Shown here piece after piece: positions 16,814 to 26,920 of a stretch of 64,000 bases of DNA. The stretch is from SIG452 sp045541975 (GTDB taxonomy: Bacteria > Bacillota > Clostridia > UMGS1840). The DNA lies in assembly GCA_045541975.1 (NCBI GenBank), contig JAZQKB010000022.1, forward strand, positions 31,665-95,664, written 5' to 3'. A model generated the notes under the pieces. It worked only from the letters and a program-made list of their open reading frames with translations, ran no database searches and had not been told where the DNA came from. A program made the position numbers and the translations under genes. The stretch's first letter is position 1. Each line of letters begins with the position of its first letter.

Positions 16814-18991
16814 ATGGCACAGAACTTAATCATTGTGGAATCCCCTGCCAAGGCAAAAACCATTGAAAAATACCTTGGCGGTGAATATGAGGTTATTGCT
16901 TCCATGGGGCATTTAAGAGATTTGCCCAAGAAAACCATGGGGGTAGATATCGAAAACAATTTTACACCAAAATATCAGATTATGCCCGAACGTAAGGATT
17001 TGGTGAAAAAACTCAGTCAGCTTGCAAAATCAGCTGACCGTGTTTATCTCGCAACTGACCCTGACCGTGAAGGGGAAGCAATCAGCTGGCATATTGCCAA
17101 TTTACTGAATATCGACGAAAAAGAACCTTGCCGTGTGACCTTTAACGAAATTACCAAAAGTGCGGTAACCGAAGCAATGAAGTCTCCCCGTGCCATTGAT
17201 TTAGACTTAGTGGATGCTCAGCAGGCACGTCGTATTTTGGATCGAATCGTAGGCTATAAATTAAGTCCATTCCTCTGGAAAAAAATCAGAAAAGGATTAT
17301 CTGCAGGTCGTGTGCAGTCTGTAACGGTTCGCATGATTTGTGACCGTGAGGATGAAATCAGCAAATTCGTTCCCGAAGAATACTGGACCATGGATGCAGA
17401 ATTTTTAACTGCTGATAAGAAAAAAATGGTTTCCCGTTTGTACGGTAAAAACGGCAAAAAATTTGAGATTAAAAATGCGGAAGTTGCATCTTTAGTGGCA
17501 ACTGAATTGAAAGCATCCGACATTACCGTCAAGAGTGTGAAAAAAACTGTGAAAAAACGGTATGCATTTCCGCCATACAGTACCAGTACTTTGCAGCAGG
17601 ATGCTTCCCGTAAACTGAATTTTACTTCCCGTAAAACCATGTCTGTTGCCCAGACCTTATACGAAGGGGTAGAAGTTGCAGGAAAAGGGTTGCTTGGTTT
17701 AATCACTTACATGAGAACCGACAGCTTGCGGGTATCTCAGGATGCCATTGCTGCTGCCAAAGATTACACCTTAAAAAATATCGGCAAAGAATACTATCCC
17801 GATAAACCCAATGTGTATAAGAAAAAAGGTGCTAATACTCAGGATGCTCACGAAGCAATCCGTCCCACCTATATTGATTTAGAACCCGATCAGATTAAAT
17901 CTTCTCTTTCAAACGATCAGTATAAACTCTATAAACTCATCTGGAACCGTTTCTTGTCTTCTCAGTTAAAACCTGCGTTATTTGACGTAATTACTGTGGA
18001 AGTGGAAGCAAACGGTGAAAGTAGTGTATATAATTTCCGTTCTTCTGCCCAAAATATGACCTTCGACGGTTGCATGAAGTTCTATCTTGCTCCCGATGAA
18101 GAGGAAGACGACAAGGTGAAAATTCCTCCTGTGAAGGATGGCGACTCCCTAACTTTATCCAAGCTGAAGGATAAACAGAATTTCACCACCCCTCCTGCCC
18201 GTTACACCGAAGCAAGCTTAATTAAAGCACTGGAAGAAAAGGGCATCGGTCGTCCGTCTACCTATGCTCCCACCATTTACACCGTATTAAGCCGTGAATA
18301 TATTGAAAAAGAAGGGAAAGCTTTAAAACCCACTTCTTTGGGTGCTTTGGTCACGGATGTCATGAAGAAAAGCTTTGCCAACATTGTGGACGAAAAGTTT
18401 ACTGCAACCATGGAAGAAGAATTGGACGGTATCGAATCCGGCAAATACTGGAAGGATGTTTTGGGAGCGTTCTATGAAGACTTCCAGAAAGAGCTTTCTC
18501 AGGCAGATCAGACTGTGGAAAAAACTCCCGAGGTTACCGATGTGCTTTGTGATAAATGCGGTGCCAATATGGTGATTAAAAGCGGTAAATTCGGCAAGTT
18601 CTTAGCTTGTCCCAACTATCCGGAATGCAAAACCACCAAGCCTTTAATTAAGGAAATTGAAAACATTCCCTGTCCCAAATGCGGTAACAAGCTTTTGGAA
18701 CGAAAATCCCGTACCGGCAAAATCTTCTATGGCTGCGAAAAGTATCCGGAATGTGATTTTGCATCCTGGGATAAACCCACCGGTAAAACCTGCGAAAAAT
18801 GCGGCAGCTATATGGTAGTGAAAAAATATCAGCGTGGCGGAAAAGAGTATTGTTCCAACGAAGCTTGTGAACTGAGTGCTCCCAAACCTAAAACCAAAAC
18901 TGCAAAAACTACCAAAGATACCAAAACAACGAAGGAAACGAAAAAAACTGCAACCAAAAAAACCACCCGTAAAAAGGCGGAAAAGGAATAA
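16814..18991 (+). CDS. topA: DNA topoisomerase I
   Basis: A 725-residue type IA topoisomerase. TOPRIM motifs are IVESPAKAKTIEKYLG at the N-terminus and ATDPDREGEAISWH near 80; the catalytic tyrosine is in ITYMRTDS near 299. Three C-terminal zinc-finger-like modules (CDKCG, CPKCG and CEKCG starts, about residues 578-690) are followed by a lysine/threonine-rich tail of about 30 residues. It relaxes negative supercoils. Confidence 0.97.
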   Translation: MAQNLIIVESPAKAKTIEKYLGGEYEVIASMGHLRDLPKKTMGVDIENNFTPKYQIMPERKDLVKKLSQLAKSADRVYLATDPDREGEAISWHIANLLNIDEKEPCRVTFNEITKSAVTEAMKSPRAIDLDLVDAQQARRILDRIVGYKLSPFLWKKIRKGLSAGRVQSVTVRMICDREDEISKFVPEEYWTMDAEFLTADKKKMVSRLYGKNGKKFEIKNAEVASLVATELKASDITVKSVKKTVKKRYAFPPYSTSTLQQDASRKLNFTSRKTMSVAQTLYEGVEVAGKGLLGLITYMRTDSLRVSQDAIAAAKDYTLKNIGKEYYPDKPNVYKKKGANTQDAHEAIRPTYIDLEPDQIKSSLSNDQYKLYKLIWNRFLSSQLKPALFDVITVEVEANGESSVYNFRSSAQNMTFDGCMKFYLAPDEEEDDKVKIPPVKDGDSLTLSKLKDKQNFTTPPARYTEASLIKALEEKGIGRPSTYAPTIYTVLSREYIEKEGKALKPTSLGALVTDVMKKSFANIVDEKFTATMEEELDGIESGKYWKDVLGAFYEDFQKELSQADQTVEKTPEVTDVLCDKCGANMVIKSGKFGKFLACPNYPECKTTKPLIKEIENIPCPKCGNKLLERKSRTGKIFYGCEKYPECDFASWDKPTGKTCEKCGSYMVVKKYQRGGKEYCSNEACELSAPKPKTKTAKTTKDTKTTKETKKTATKKTTRKKAEKE

Positions 18992-18994
18992 ATT

Positions 18995-20326
18995 ATGAAC
19001 CAAACCATTCATATTGTTGGCGGTGGGCTGGCGGGTGTGGAAGCAGCCTATGTCATCGCCAACTTAGGCGGATTTGTGAAGCTTTATGAAATGAAGCCTC
19101 ATAAAAAATCACCTGCCCATCATAGCGACAATTTAGCAGAGCTTGTCTGCTCCAATTCATTAAAAGGGAACCGTATTTCCAATGCTTGCGGACTGCTCAA
19201 AGAAGAACTTCGTCTGCTGGGTTCTCTTTGTATGAAAAGTGCAGAATTATCCCGTGTTCCTGCAGGAGACGCCTTAGCAGTGGACCGTGATAAATTTTCG
19301 GCTTACATTACCGAAACGATCCAAAATCATCCCAATATCGAGGTGATTTCCGAAGAAGTGACCGAAATTCCGGATGGTATCTGTATCTTGGCAACAGGTC
19401 CTCTGACCTCGGAACCTTTGGCAAAGGAAATTGCCAAACTTTTGGGTGAAGAAAGTCTGTACTTTTTTGATGCGGCAGCACCTGTGGTGGCAAAAGACAG
19501 CATTGATATGTCTGTTTGCTATAAAATGGCACGTTACGGAAAAGGTACTGCCGATTATATCAACTGTCCTTTTACCAAAGAGCAGTATGATGCTTTTTAT
19601 GAAGAGCTAATCCATGCCAAACTTGCGCCTCTGCATTTGGAGGAAGAACAGAAAATCAAGGTATTTGAAGGTTGTATGCCCATTGAAGTAATGGCAAAAC
19701 GAGGTGAAAAAACCTTACTGTTTGGCCCCATGAAGCCGGTTGGCTTACCTGATCCCGAAACGGGCAAAGAATACCATGCGGTGGTTCAGCTTCGTCAGGA
19801 AAATGCAGAGGACACCTTGTATAACTTGGTCGGTTTTCAGACCAATTTAACCTTCCCTGAGCAAAAACGGGTATTTTCTATGATTCCCGGCTTAGCCAAT
19901 GCTGAATTTTTACGTTACGGTGTGATGCACCGCAATACCTACATTAATGCCCCAAAAAATCTTAAGCCTACCAATCAGCTGAAAAAACATCCTCATCTGT
20001 TTTTAGCAGGGCAGATGACCGGGGTGGAAGGCTATGTGGAATCCATGGCATCGGGCCTTTTGGCAGGGGTGAATGCTTACTTATATGCCAACGGACAAGA
20101 ACCCCTTGTGTTCCCGAAAGAAACGGCACTTGGCTCTTTATTAGGCTATATTACCGATGAAACCATCGAAAATTTCCAACCTATGAATATGAATTTTGGC
20201 ATCTTACCGAAATTAAACGAACGAATCAAATCCAAGCAGGAGCGTTACGAAAAAATTGCTACGATTGCTTTGGAAAACATGAAAGAATTTATCTCTCATA
20301 ACAAAATCTTACGAGGAGAACCGTAA
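18995..20326 (+). CDS. trmFO: Folate-dependent tRNA (uracil-54-C5)-methyltransferase TrmFO
   Basis: A 443-residue flavoprotein starting IHIVGGGLAGVEAAYVIANL, the FAD-binding dinucleotide motif. It contains LVCSNSLKGN near 50, CMPIEVMAKRG near 227 and AGQMTGVEGYVESMASG near 336. It makes ribothymidine at position 54 of tRNAs using methylenetetrahydrofolate and FADH2. It lies 4 bases after topA, the usual neighbour. Confidence 0.96.
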   Translation: MNQTIHIVGGGLAGVEAAYVIANLGGFVKLYEMKPHKKSPAHHSDNLAELVCSNSLKGNRISNACGLLKEELRLLGSLCMKSAELSRVPAGDALAVDRDKFSAYITETIQNHPNIEVISEEVTEIPDGICILATGPLTSEPLAKEIAKLLGEESLYFFDAAAPVVAKDSIDMSVCYKMARYGKGTADYINCPFTKEQYDAFYEELIHAKLAPLHLEEEQKIKVFEGCMPIEVMAKRGEKTLLFGPMKPVGLPDPETGKEYHAVVQLRQENAEDTLYNLVGFQTNLTFPEQKRVFSMIPGLANAEFLRYGVMHRNTYINAPKNLKPTNQLKKHPHLFLAGQMTGVEGYVESMASGLLAGVNAYLYANGQEPLVFPKETALGSLLGYITDETIENFQPMNMNFGILPKLNERIKSKQERYEKIATIALENMKEFISHNKILRGEP

Positions 20327-22168
20327 ATGGCAACACAAAACTTACAGAACCGTCTGGACGAAATCTTATGCGAGGTGGAAAAACCTGCCCGCTATGCCGG
20401 TGGAGAATACAACAGTGTTGTGAAAGACTGGGATCAGACCGATTTGCATTTCACTTTCTGTTTTCCCGATTTGTATGAAATCGGCATGTCACATCTGGGC
20501 ATAAAAATTTTATACGACATCTTAAACCGTCGGGACGATATCTGGGCAGAGCGTTCCTTTATGGTTGCTCAGGACATGGAAGATAAACTAAAAGAAAAGG
20601 GGATTCCGCTCTATTCGTTGGAAAGCAAAATGCCCTTAAAAAAACACGATATTATCGGTTTTACCTTGCAGTATGAACTGTCTTATTCTTCCATTTTGTC
20701 CATGCTTTCCTTAGCGGAAATTCCGCTGTTGGCAAAAGACCGTGATGATACTTATCCGTTGGTCTGCGCAGGCGGCCCCTGTGCCTTTAATCCCGAGCCG
20801 TTAGCCGATTTTATCGACTTCTTCATGATTGGCGAAGGAGAAGATGTCATCGTAAAAGTGTCTGACATCGTGTTAGCCGGCAAGAAAAACGGTTCTTCCA
20901 AAGCAGATATTTTAAAAGAACTTGCAACCTTGCAGGGCGTGTATGTTCCTTCTTTGGTGGAAGTGACTTATCACGATGACGGCACCGTGGCATCCATTTC
21001 TAAAACCGTGGAAAAAACGGTGATTGAAAATTTGTCTGATGCCATTTTCCCCACAAAACTGGTAGTCCCCTTTGTGGAAGCGGTACACGATCGAATCACG
21101 TTAGAAGTGATGCGTGGATGTATGCGAGGATGCCGATTCTGTCAGGCAGGCTATATTTATCGTCCCAAACGGGAAAAAGATGCAGACAAGCTGTCTGAGA
21201 TTGCAAAATTATCTTTTTGCAACACCGGTTACGAAGAAATTTCGTTGTCTTCGCTCTCCACCAGTGATTATTTGCAATTAAAAGATTTAAAATCGAAATT
21301 AAATGAATTTACCAAAGAAAAAATGATTAATTTGGCTTTGCCCTCTCTTCGTATTGATAATTTTCACGAAGAAGCGCTGGAAAGCTTATCTGAAGTGCGA
21401 AAAAGCTCTCTCACCTTTGCACCTGAAGCAGGAACTCAGCGAATGAGAGACATTATCAACAAAAATATTTCTGAAGAAACTATTTTAAACACCATGCAGT
21501 TTGCCTACGAAAACGGATGGTCCACCGTAAAACTGTATTTTATGATTGGTCTTCCTTTTGAAACCGACGAAGATGTTTTGGGCATTTGCGAATTGGTGAA
21601 AAAAATTGAATCCCTTTATTACAGTGTTCCCAAGGAACAGCGAGGCAAACGCTTTGGTATTACCGTTTCGGTGTCTACCTTTGTGCCAAAACCGCATACA
21701 CCGTTCCAGTGGGCGCCTCAGGATTCTTTTGAAACCATTTTACACAAACAGAATTTGTTAAAAGAGAATTTGCGTTCCAAAAATATCCGCTTAAACTGGC
21801 ATGATGCTGAGACCTCCGTTTTAGAGGCTGTGTTTGCCCGTGGCGACCGCCGACTGGGCAAGGTGCTGTTAGAAGCTCATCAGTTGGGCTGTAAACTGGA
21901 TGGCTGGAACGAATACTTCTCCTTTGAAACTTGGCAAAAAGCATTCCAAAATGCCAATGTGGATATGACCTTCTACAGTGAACGGGAACGTTCTTTGGAG
22001 GAAGTATTACCCTGGGATGTAACCTTCTGCGGCGTAACCAAAGATTTTTTCAAACGGGAACTGTTATTGGCAAAAGAAACTCTTACCACGCCCAACTGTC
22101 AGGACAAATGTGCAGGCTGCGGCGCCAACCGTTATCAGTGTGACAGTATATGTCATAATAGAGGTTAG
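20327..22168 (+). CDS. TIGR03960-type radical SAM protein with B12-binding-like N-terminus
   Basis: A 613-residue protein. The N-terminal region (GMSHLGIKILYDILN to GEGEDVIVK, about 45-180) has the cobalamin-binding-like fold. The radical SAM motif is CMRGCRFCQ near residue 265. The C-terminus ends in a further cysteine cluster, CQDKCAGCGANRYQCD, likely binding an extra metal site. In many Firmicutes this family is encoded next to TIGR03936, RNase E/G and rplU; here it stands 14 kb from rplU. The reaction is unknown. Confidence 0.88.
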   Translation: MATQNLQNRLDEILCEVEKPARYAGGEYNSVVKDWDQTDLHFTFCFPDLYEIGMSHLGIKILYDILNRRDDIWAERSFMVAQDMEDKLKEKGIPLYSLESKMPLKKHDIIGFTLQYELSYSSILSMLSLAEIPLLAKDRDDTYPLVCAGGPCAFNPEPLADFIDFFMIGEGEDVIVKVSDIVLAGKKNGSSKADILKELATLQGVYVPSLVEVTYHDDGTVASISKTVEKTVIENLSDAIFPTKLVVPFVEAVHDRITLEVMRGCMRGCRFCQAGYIYRPKREKDADKLSEIAKLSFCNTGYEEISLSSLSTSDYLQLKDLKSKLNEFTKEKMINLALPSLRIDNFHEEALESLSEVRKSSLTFAPEAGTQRMRDIINKNISEETILNTMQFAYENGWSTVKLYFMIGLPFETDEDVLGICELVKKIESLYYSVPKEQRGKRFGITVSVSTFVPKPHTPFQWAPQDSFETILHKQNLLKENLRSKNIRLNWHDAETSVLEAVFARGDRRLGKVLLEAHQLGCKLDGWNEYFSFETWQKAFQNANVDMTFYSERERSLEEVLPWDVTFCGVTKDFFKRELLLAKETLTTPNCQDKCAGCGANRYQCDSICHNRG

Positions 22169-22175
22169 CAAAAAG

Positions 22176-23273
22176 ATGAAAAAACTGATTATTGAAACCG
22201 AAAAATTAGCGGAAAACGTGAAAAATATCAAAGCATTCTGCAAAGATAACACCATTTTCGCAGTGGTCAAAGGGGACGGTTACGGTCTGTCCTTGCTTGC
22301 TTATGCCAATTTTTTAAGAGAGCAGGGAATTGCCCATTTTGCCGTTTCCGAATCCCAAGAAGCGATTGCTTTAAAAAGTGACGAACGGTTTTCGGATGCT
22401 ATTGTTTTACTGTTAACACCCGAAAACAATCCCGAATTGGTGAAAGAGTTACTCCAAAAAGGTGTTACCTTAACAGTGGGGGCCATCTCTCATCTGGAGC
22501 TGATAGAAAAAGTTGCCAAAGAACTGGAAGTTGCACCTTCGGTACATTTAAAGGTGGACACAGGCTTTGGTCGGTTCGGTTTTTCTTATCGGAATGAGCA
22601 GGATATTATTGCCGCAGTGGACAAGCATTTAAAAACCGTCAAGTTTACAGGGATTTTTACCCATTATTCCTGTTCTTTTGAACCAAAATACAAAATCACA
22701 AAAACCCAGGATGAACGCTTTGATTGTATCTTAGCAAAACTTCGTGCAACCTATCCTGGTTTCTTAGAAAATTTACTCATTCACAGTGCCAATTCCTGCG
22801 GTGCGCTTTTATATCCCAACAAAAACCGCAATGCTGTTCGGATTGGTTCTGCCTTTTTGGGACGTTTGCCTATGAAGTCTCCCGTGAAACTCCATCGGAT
22901 TGCCTATTTAGAGGTGCGGGTACTGGATGTAAATTCCTTGCAAAAAGGCGATAATGTTGCTTACGGAAATACCTACAAAGCGAAAGCAAATATGAATACC
23001 GCCGTGATCGGAATCGGCTACAAAGACGGTTTCTTTACCACCAAGCAAAACGATGCTTATCGGTTCATTGATGTGCTTCGTTATCTGTATACCGATTTTC
23101 GATCAATTGGGAAAAAACAGTATTTGTATCAAGGTAAATACGAAATTTTAGGTCGGGTAGGAATGTATTGCGCAATCGTAAAAAATGACGGCAGTCTTCA
23201 TGTGGGGGATCTTGTAAAAGCGGACTGTAATCCCTTGTTTATTGATTCTGCAATTTGTCGGGAATACCGTTAA
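22176..23273 (+). CDS. Alanine racemase-like PLP enzyme (divergent)
   Basis: A 365-residue fold-type III PLP enzyme. The Schiff-base lysine is in VVKGDGYG near residue 32 (usual VVKADAYG) and the second catalytic tyrosine in IGIGYKDG near 280. The PLP phosphate region and HSANSCGAL are present. Several usual motif residues differ (YGLS for YGHG, GYKDG for GYADG, NTYKA for RTFxA), so substrate could be another amino acid. ATG 22176 is preferred because upstream in-frame starts overlap the previous gene. Confidence 0.82.
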   Translation: MKKLIIETEKLAENVKNIKAFCKDNTIFAVVKGDGYGLSLLAYANFLREQGIAHFAVSESQEAIALKSDERFSDAIVLLLTPENNPELVKELLQKGVTLTVGAISHLELIEKVAKELEVAPSVHLKVDTGFGRFGFSYRNEQDIIAAVDKHLKTVKFTGIFTHYSCSFEPKYKITKTQDERFDCILAKLRATYPGFLENLLIHSANSCGALLYPNKNRNAVRIGSAFLGRLPMKSPVKLHRIAYLEVRVLDVNSLQKGDNVAYGNTYKAKANMNTAVIGIGYKDGFFTTKQNDAYRFIDVLRYLYTDFRSIGKKQYLYQGKYEILGRVGMYCAIVKNDGSLHVGDLVKADCNPLFIDSAICREYR

Positions 23274-23294
23274 ACACGGAAAGGAGAGCATCAA

Positions 23295-24569
23295 ATGGAA
23301 TATGTTCTTTTAGCATTATCTATCGTGATTTTAGTGCTTTTGATTGTGCTGTTGGCCGGCAAAAACAATCAGAATGACTTTAGTAATCTCCGTATGGAAT
23401 TAACCAATCAGCTGAAAAATATGTCCGATTTGTTAAATGAGTCCCAAAAGCAAGGCTCCGAGCATCAGGACGCCAGAATCAAAGATTTAAACAACCGCTT
23501 TGAATCTTTTCAGAAAGATGTTTCCGAGCGGCTGAAATCCTCCGAAGAACGGTTGAACCAGTTTTCTTTAAATAATGAGAAAAAACTGGAGCAGATTCGG
23601 GAAACGGTGGAAAACAAACTGACAAAAATTCAGGAAGACAACAATAAAAAACTGGAAAAAATGCGGGAAACCGTGGACGAAAAACTGCAAAAAACCTTAG
23701 AAGACAGAATCGGAAAATCCTTCCAATTAGTTTCCGAGCGGTTGGAAGAAGTGTATAAAGGTTTAGGAGAAATGAAAACCTTAGCATCCGGTGTGGGTGA
23801 CTTAAAAAAAGTGCTTTCCAATGTGAAAACCCGTGGAATTTTAGGGGAAATTCAGCTTGGTGCCATTTTGGAACAGATGTTTTCACCTGACCAGTACGAG
23901 CAGAATGTGGCGGTGAAGCCGGGAAGTGCAAACGTGGTGGAATTTGCCATCCGTCTACCCGGTGACGGCGAAGAACCCTTGTATCTTCCCATTGATGCCA
24001 AATTCCCTGTGGATGCCTATACTCAGTTAACCGATGCCTACGATACTGGTGATGTTGCGCAGATTGAAGCGGCAAAAACCGCTTTGGACCGCCGTATCAA
24101 GCAGTTTGCAAAAGATATCAGCGAAAAATACATATCACCGCCGGAAACCACCGATTTTGCGATTATGTTTTTGCCGGTGGAAGGTCTTTATGCCGAGGTG
24201 GTGCGTCACGGATTAGTGGAAGTGTTGCAGCGTGATTATAAAATTAATTTAGCAGGACCTACCACCATCTGTGCATTTCTGCAAAGCTTACAAATGGGCT
24301 TTAAAACACTTGCGATTCAAAAACGTTCCAGCGAAGTGTGGAATGTGCTGGGTGCCGTAAAATCCGAATTTCAAAAATTTTCCGATGTGATAAAATCTGC
24401 GCAGCAACGTCTGGATCAGGCTCACGGAGAATTGGAAAAACTGGTAGGAGTACGAACCCGTGCCATCGTGCGAAAATTAAACAGCGTTTCCTCTTTATCC
24501 GAAGAAGAAACCAAAAAGATTTTGCCCGATGTTTCTGATGTGTTAGATACAAGCGATCCCGTTGAATAA
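23295..24569 (+). CDS. rmuC: DNA recombination protein RmuC
   Basis: A 424-residue protein with one N-terminal membrane helix (residues 3-23), a long coiled coil (about 30-160) and the conserved RmuC nuclease-like domain (KTRGILGEIQLGAILEQM near 177, LPIDAKFPVDAY near 225, FLPVEGLYAEV near 294). RmuC limits inversions at short repeats. The exact biochemistry is not settled. Confidence 0.94.
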   Translation: MEYVLLALSIVILVLLIVLLAGKNNQNDFSNLRMELTNQLKNMSDLLNESQKQGSEHQDARIKDLNNRFESFQKDVSERLKSSEERLNQFSLNNEKKLEQIRETVENKLTKIQEDNNKKLEKMRETVDEKLQKTLEDRIGKSFQLVSERLEEVYKGLGEMKTLASGVGDLKKVLSNVKTRGILGEIQLGAILEQMFSPDQYEQNVAVKPGSANVVEFAIRLPGDGEEPLYLPIDAKFPVDAYTQLTDAYDTGDVAQIEAAKTALDRRIKQFAKDISEKYISPPETTDFAIMFLPVEGLYAEVVRHGLVEVLQRDYKINLAGPTTICAFLQSLQMGFKTLAIQKRSSEVWNVLGAVKSEFQKFSDVIKSAQQRLDQAHGELEKLVGVRTRAIVRKLNSVSSLSEEETKKILPDVSDVLDTSDPVE

Positions 24570-24584
24570 AGAGAAGGTGCTGTT

Positions 24585-26033
24585 ATGAAATTTAATCCGA
24601 ATCTCAATTTGTCTATGCTTACCGACTTTTATGAATTTACCATGTCCAACGGTTACTTTAAAAACGGTATGAAGGATACCGAGGTAGCTTTTGATTTGTT
24701 TTTCAGAAAAGTCCCAAACGATGGAGGCTATGCCATTATGGCAGGTCTTGAGCAGATGATTGAATACATCAACAATCTGCATTTTTCCAAAGAGGATGTG
24801 GAATATCTTCGTGGAAAGGGCATTTTTTCCGAAGAGTTTTTAGAGTATCTTTCAAACTTTTCTTTTTCCTGTTCTGTGTGGGCAATTCCTGAAGGAACCC
24901 CCATTTTTCCCATGGAGCCTGTTGTAAGTGTTCGTGGCCCCGTAATTGAAGCACAGTTGATGGAGACCATGCTCTTGCTTACCGTAAACCATCAGTCTTT
25001 GATTGCTACCAAGGCAAACCGTATTGTGCAGGCATCCGAAGGCAGAGCTGTAATGGAATTTGGCTCCCGCCGTGCCCAGGGGTATGACGGTGCGATTTAC
25101 GGTGCCAGAGCAGCCTATATTGGCGGCTGTGCCGGAACTGCCTGCACCGTTACCGATCAGCTCTTTGATATTCCTGCCTTGGGTACCATGGCGCACAGCT
25201 GGGTGCAGATGTTTGATACTGAGCTGGAAGCTTTTCAAACTTATGCAAGCTGTTATCCTCATGATTGCACACTGTTAGTAGATACCTACAATGTGTTAAA
25301 GTCTGGGATTCCCAATGCAATTAAAGCCTTTGATACCGAAGTGGTTCCCAGAGGATTTCGTCCCAAAGGAATCCGGATTGACAGCGGTGATATTACCTAC
25401 TTATCCAAAAAAGCAAGAAAAATGCTGGATGAGGCCGGGTATCCCGATGTGAAAATTGTGGCATCTAACTCATTGGATGAATACATCATTCGTGATATGT
25501 TAAATCAGGGTGCCAAGGTGGATACCTTTGGCGTTGGGGAACGGCTCATCACTTCCAAATCCGAACCGGTATTTGGCGGTGTGTATAAATTGGTTTCCGT
25601 TTTCCGTGACGGGGAAGAAATCCCTAAAATCAAACTGTCGGAAAACGTGTCTAAAATTACCATTCCCGGTTTTAAGAGTCTGTATCGACTGTATTCCAAC
25701 GAAACGGGAAAAGCAATTGCTGACGTGATTACAAAATATGACGAAACTTTTGACGGTATCACTGAGTATGAACTTTTCCATCCTCAGTTTACTTGGAAGA
25801 GAAAAACGGTGACGAACTTTACCGCAAGAAAATTACTGATTCCCATTTTTGAAAACGGGAAACAGGTGTATACCTCTCCTTCCTTAAAAGAATTAAAGGA
25901 TTACTGCGAAAAAGAGGTTGCCACCTTGTGGGATGAAGTCACCCGATTTGAAAATCCGCATACCTACTATGTGGATTTGTCTCCCGATTTATGGCAGATT
26001 CGGGATAACATGCTCCAGCAGCACCATGAATAA
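24585..26033 (+). CDS. pncB: Nicotinate phosphoribosyltransferase
   Basis: A 482-residue protein: SMLTDFYEFTMSNGYF at the start, AVMEFGSRRAQGYDGA near 147, LGTMAHSWV near 202, IRIDSGDITYLSKKAR near 266 and FGVGERLITSKSEPVFGGVYK near 318 are PncB motifs. It converts nicotinate and PRPP to nicotinate mononucleotide for NAD salvage. Confidence 0.96.
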   Translation: MKFNPNLNLSMLTDFYEFTMSNGYFKNGMKDTEVAFDLFFRKVPNDGGYAIMAGLEQMIEYINNLHFSKEDVEYLRGKGIFSEEFLEYLSNFSFSCSVWAIPEGTPIFPMEPVVSVRGPVIEAQLMETMLLLTVNHQSLIATKANRIVQASEGRAVMEFGSRRAQGYDGAIYGARAAYIGGCAGTACTVTDQLFDIPALGTMAHSWVQMFDTELEAFQTYASCYPHDCTLLVDTYNVLKSGIPNAIKAFDTEVVPRGFRPKGIRIDSGDITYLSKKARKMLDEAGYPDVKIVASNSLDEYIIRDMLNQGAKVDTFGVGERLITSKSEPVFGGVYKLVSVFRDGEEIPKIKLSENVSKITIPGFKSLYRLYSNETGKAIADVITKYDETFDGITEYELFHPQFTWKRKTVTNFTARKLLIPIFENGKQVYTSPSLKELKDYCEKEVATLWDEVTRFENPHTYYVDLSPDLWQIRDNMLQQHHE

Positions 26034-26163
26034 TTTTCATCAGTTGAGCATATTTTTAGCATAAAATCGGAAAAATCTGCCGAACTTTTTTGCATTTTTG
26101 CAGAAGATTTCACAGCAAAATCTGTTTATGCTATCATAATCTACTGGTGAAAGGAGGGAAAAC

Positions 26164-26820
26164 ATGGAGCAGATTATTTTCCATCAAAATCTGATGTATT
26201 TTATTCGCTTGTTGGTTGCCGGTTTATGTGGTGTAATCATTGGTTTTGAACGAACAAACCGTGCGAAGGAAGCCGGTCTTAGAACGCACTGTATTGTTGC
26301 GATTGCATCCTGTCTTATGATGCTGGTTTCGATATACGGATTTATGAATATCGAAGGTATTACCAACCGTGATCCTGCCCGTATTGCGGCGCAGATTGTC
26401 AGTGGTATCGGTTTCTTGGGTGCTGGTATGGTGTTTGTGAAACATCAGATGATCAGCGGTCTTACCACGGCTGCCGGTATTTGGGCAACTGCGGGTATCG
26501 GTATGGCAATCGGTTGCGGTATGTATGTGGTGGGCGTTTTAGGAACAGTGCTGATTTTATTGGCACAAACGGTGCTACATTTTCGTACCAAATTTACCGC
26601 AAAACGGAAAAGCAAAATTCTTACAGTCAAGAGTATTGAAAATGCGGATGTGATTAAAGAACGGTTTGCGGAAAACAAAATCACAGTGTTTGATACCAAT
26701 ATTGTAAAGAAAAACGGAATGTTTACCTATGTGTTTTACATAGAAATTCCACACGATTTAAACGAAGAAGAATTTCTTCGTTCCATTCCGTATGACTGTG
26801 GCTTAAAAAGCGAAATATAA
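26164..26820 (+). CDS. MgtC/SapB family membrane protein
   Basis: A 218-residue protein with four to five membrane helices. GFERTNRAKEAGLRTH near 28, DPARIAAQIVSGIGFLGAG near 76 and GLTTAAGIWATAGIGMAIG near 100 are MgtC/SapB signatures. A soluble ACT-like C-terminal domain follows. Members are linked to magnesium or phosphate homeostasis; the role here is unknown. AAAGGAGG precedes the start. The 130 bases upstream show no recognisable M-box. Confidence 0.9.
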   Translation: MEQIIFHQNLMYFIRLLVAGLCGVIIGFERTNRAKEAGLRTHCIVAIASCLMMLVSIYGFMNIEGITNRDPARIAAQIVSGIGFLGAGMVFVKHQMISGLTTAAGIWATAGIGMAIGCGMYVVGVLGTVLILLAQTVLHFRTKFTAKRKSKILTVKSIENADVIKERFAENKITVFDTNIVKKNGMFTYVFYIEIPHDLNEEEFLRSIPYDCGLKSEI

Positions 26821-26827
26821 TTCATTG

Positions 26828-26866
26828 AAAAAAGGAACTGCTCCCGAGGGATGCAGTTCCTTTTTT
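26828..26866 (+). terminator. Intrinsic terminator after the MgtC-like gene
   Basis: A 14-bp stem, 26828-26841 with 26853-26866, ending in TTTTTT. The A-rich left edge may also terminate leftward transcription from the convergent cluster. Confidence 0.88.
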
Positions 26867-26920
26867 CTTAAGAGAGGATTTAAAAAATTGAGATAGAAAT
26901 GGCTTGTTTTTTGAGAACAG

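Noticed and set aside
20327..22168. Radical SAM protein as the missing SCIFF maturase
   Set aside because: It has the TIGR03960 architecture (B12-like N-terminus, CxxxCxxC in mid-protein) and lacks SPASM organisation; it is also 25 kb away.
26034..26163. Magnesium riboswitch (M-box) upstream of the MgtC-like gene
   Set aside because: The gap is only 130 bases and no M-box-like helices or terminator were found.
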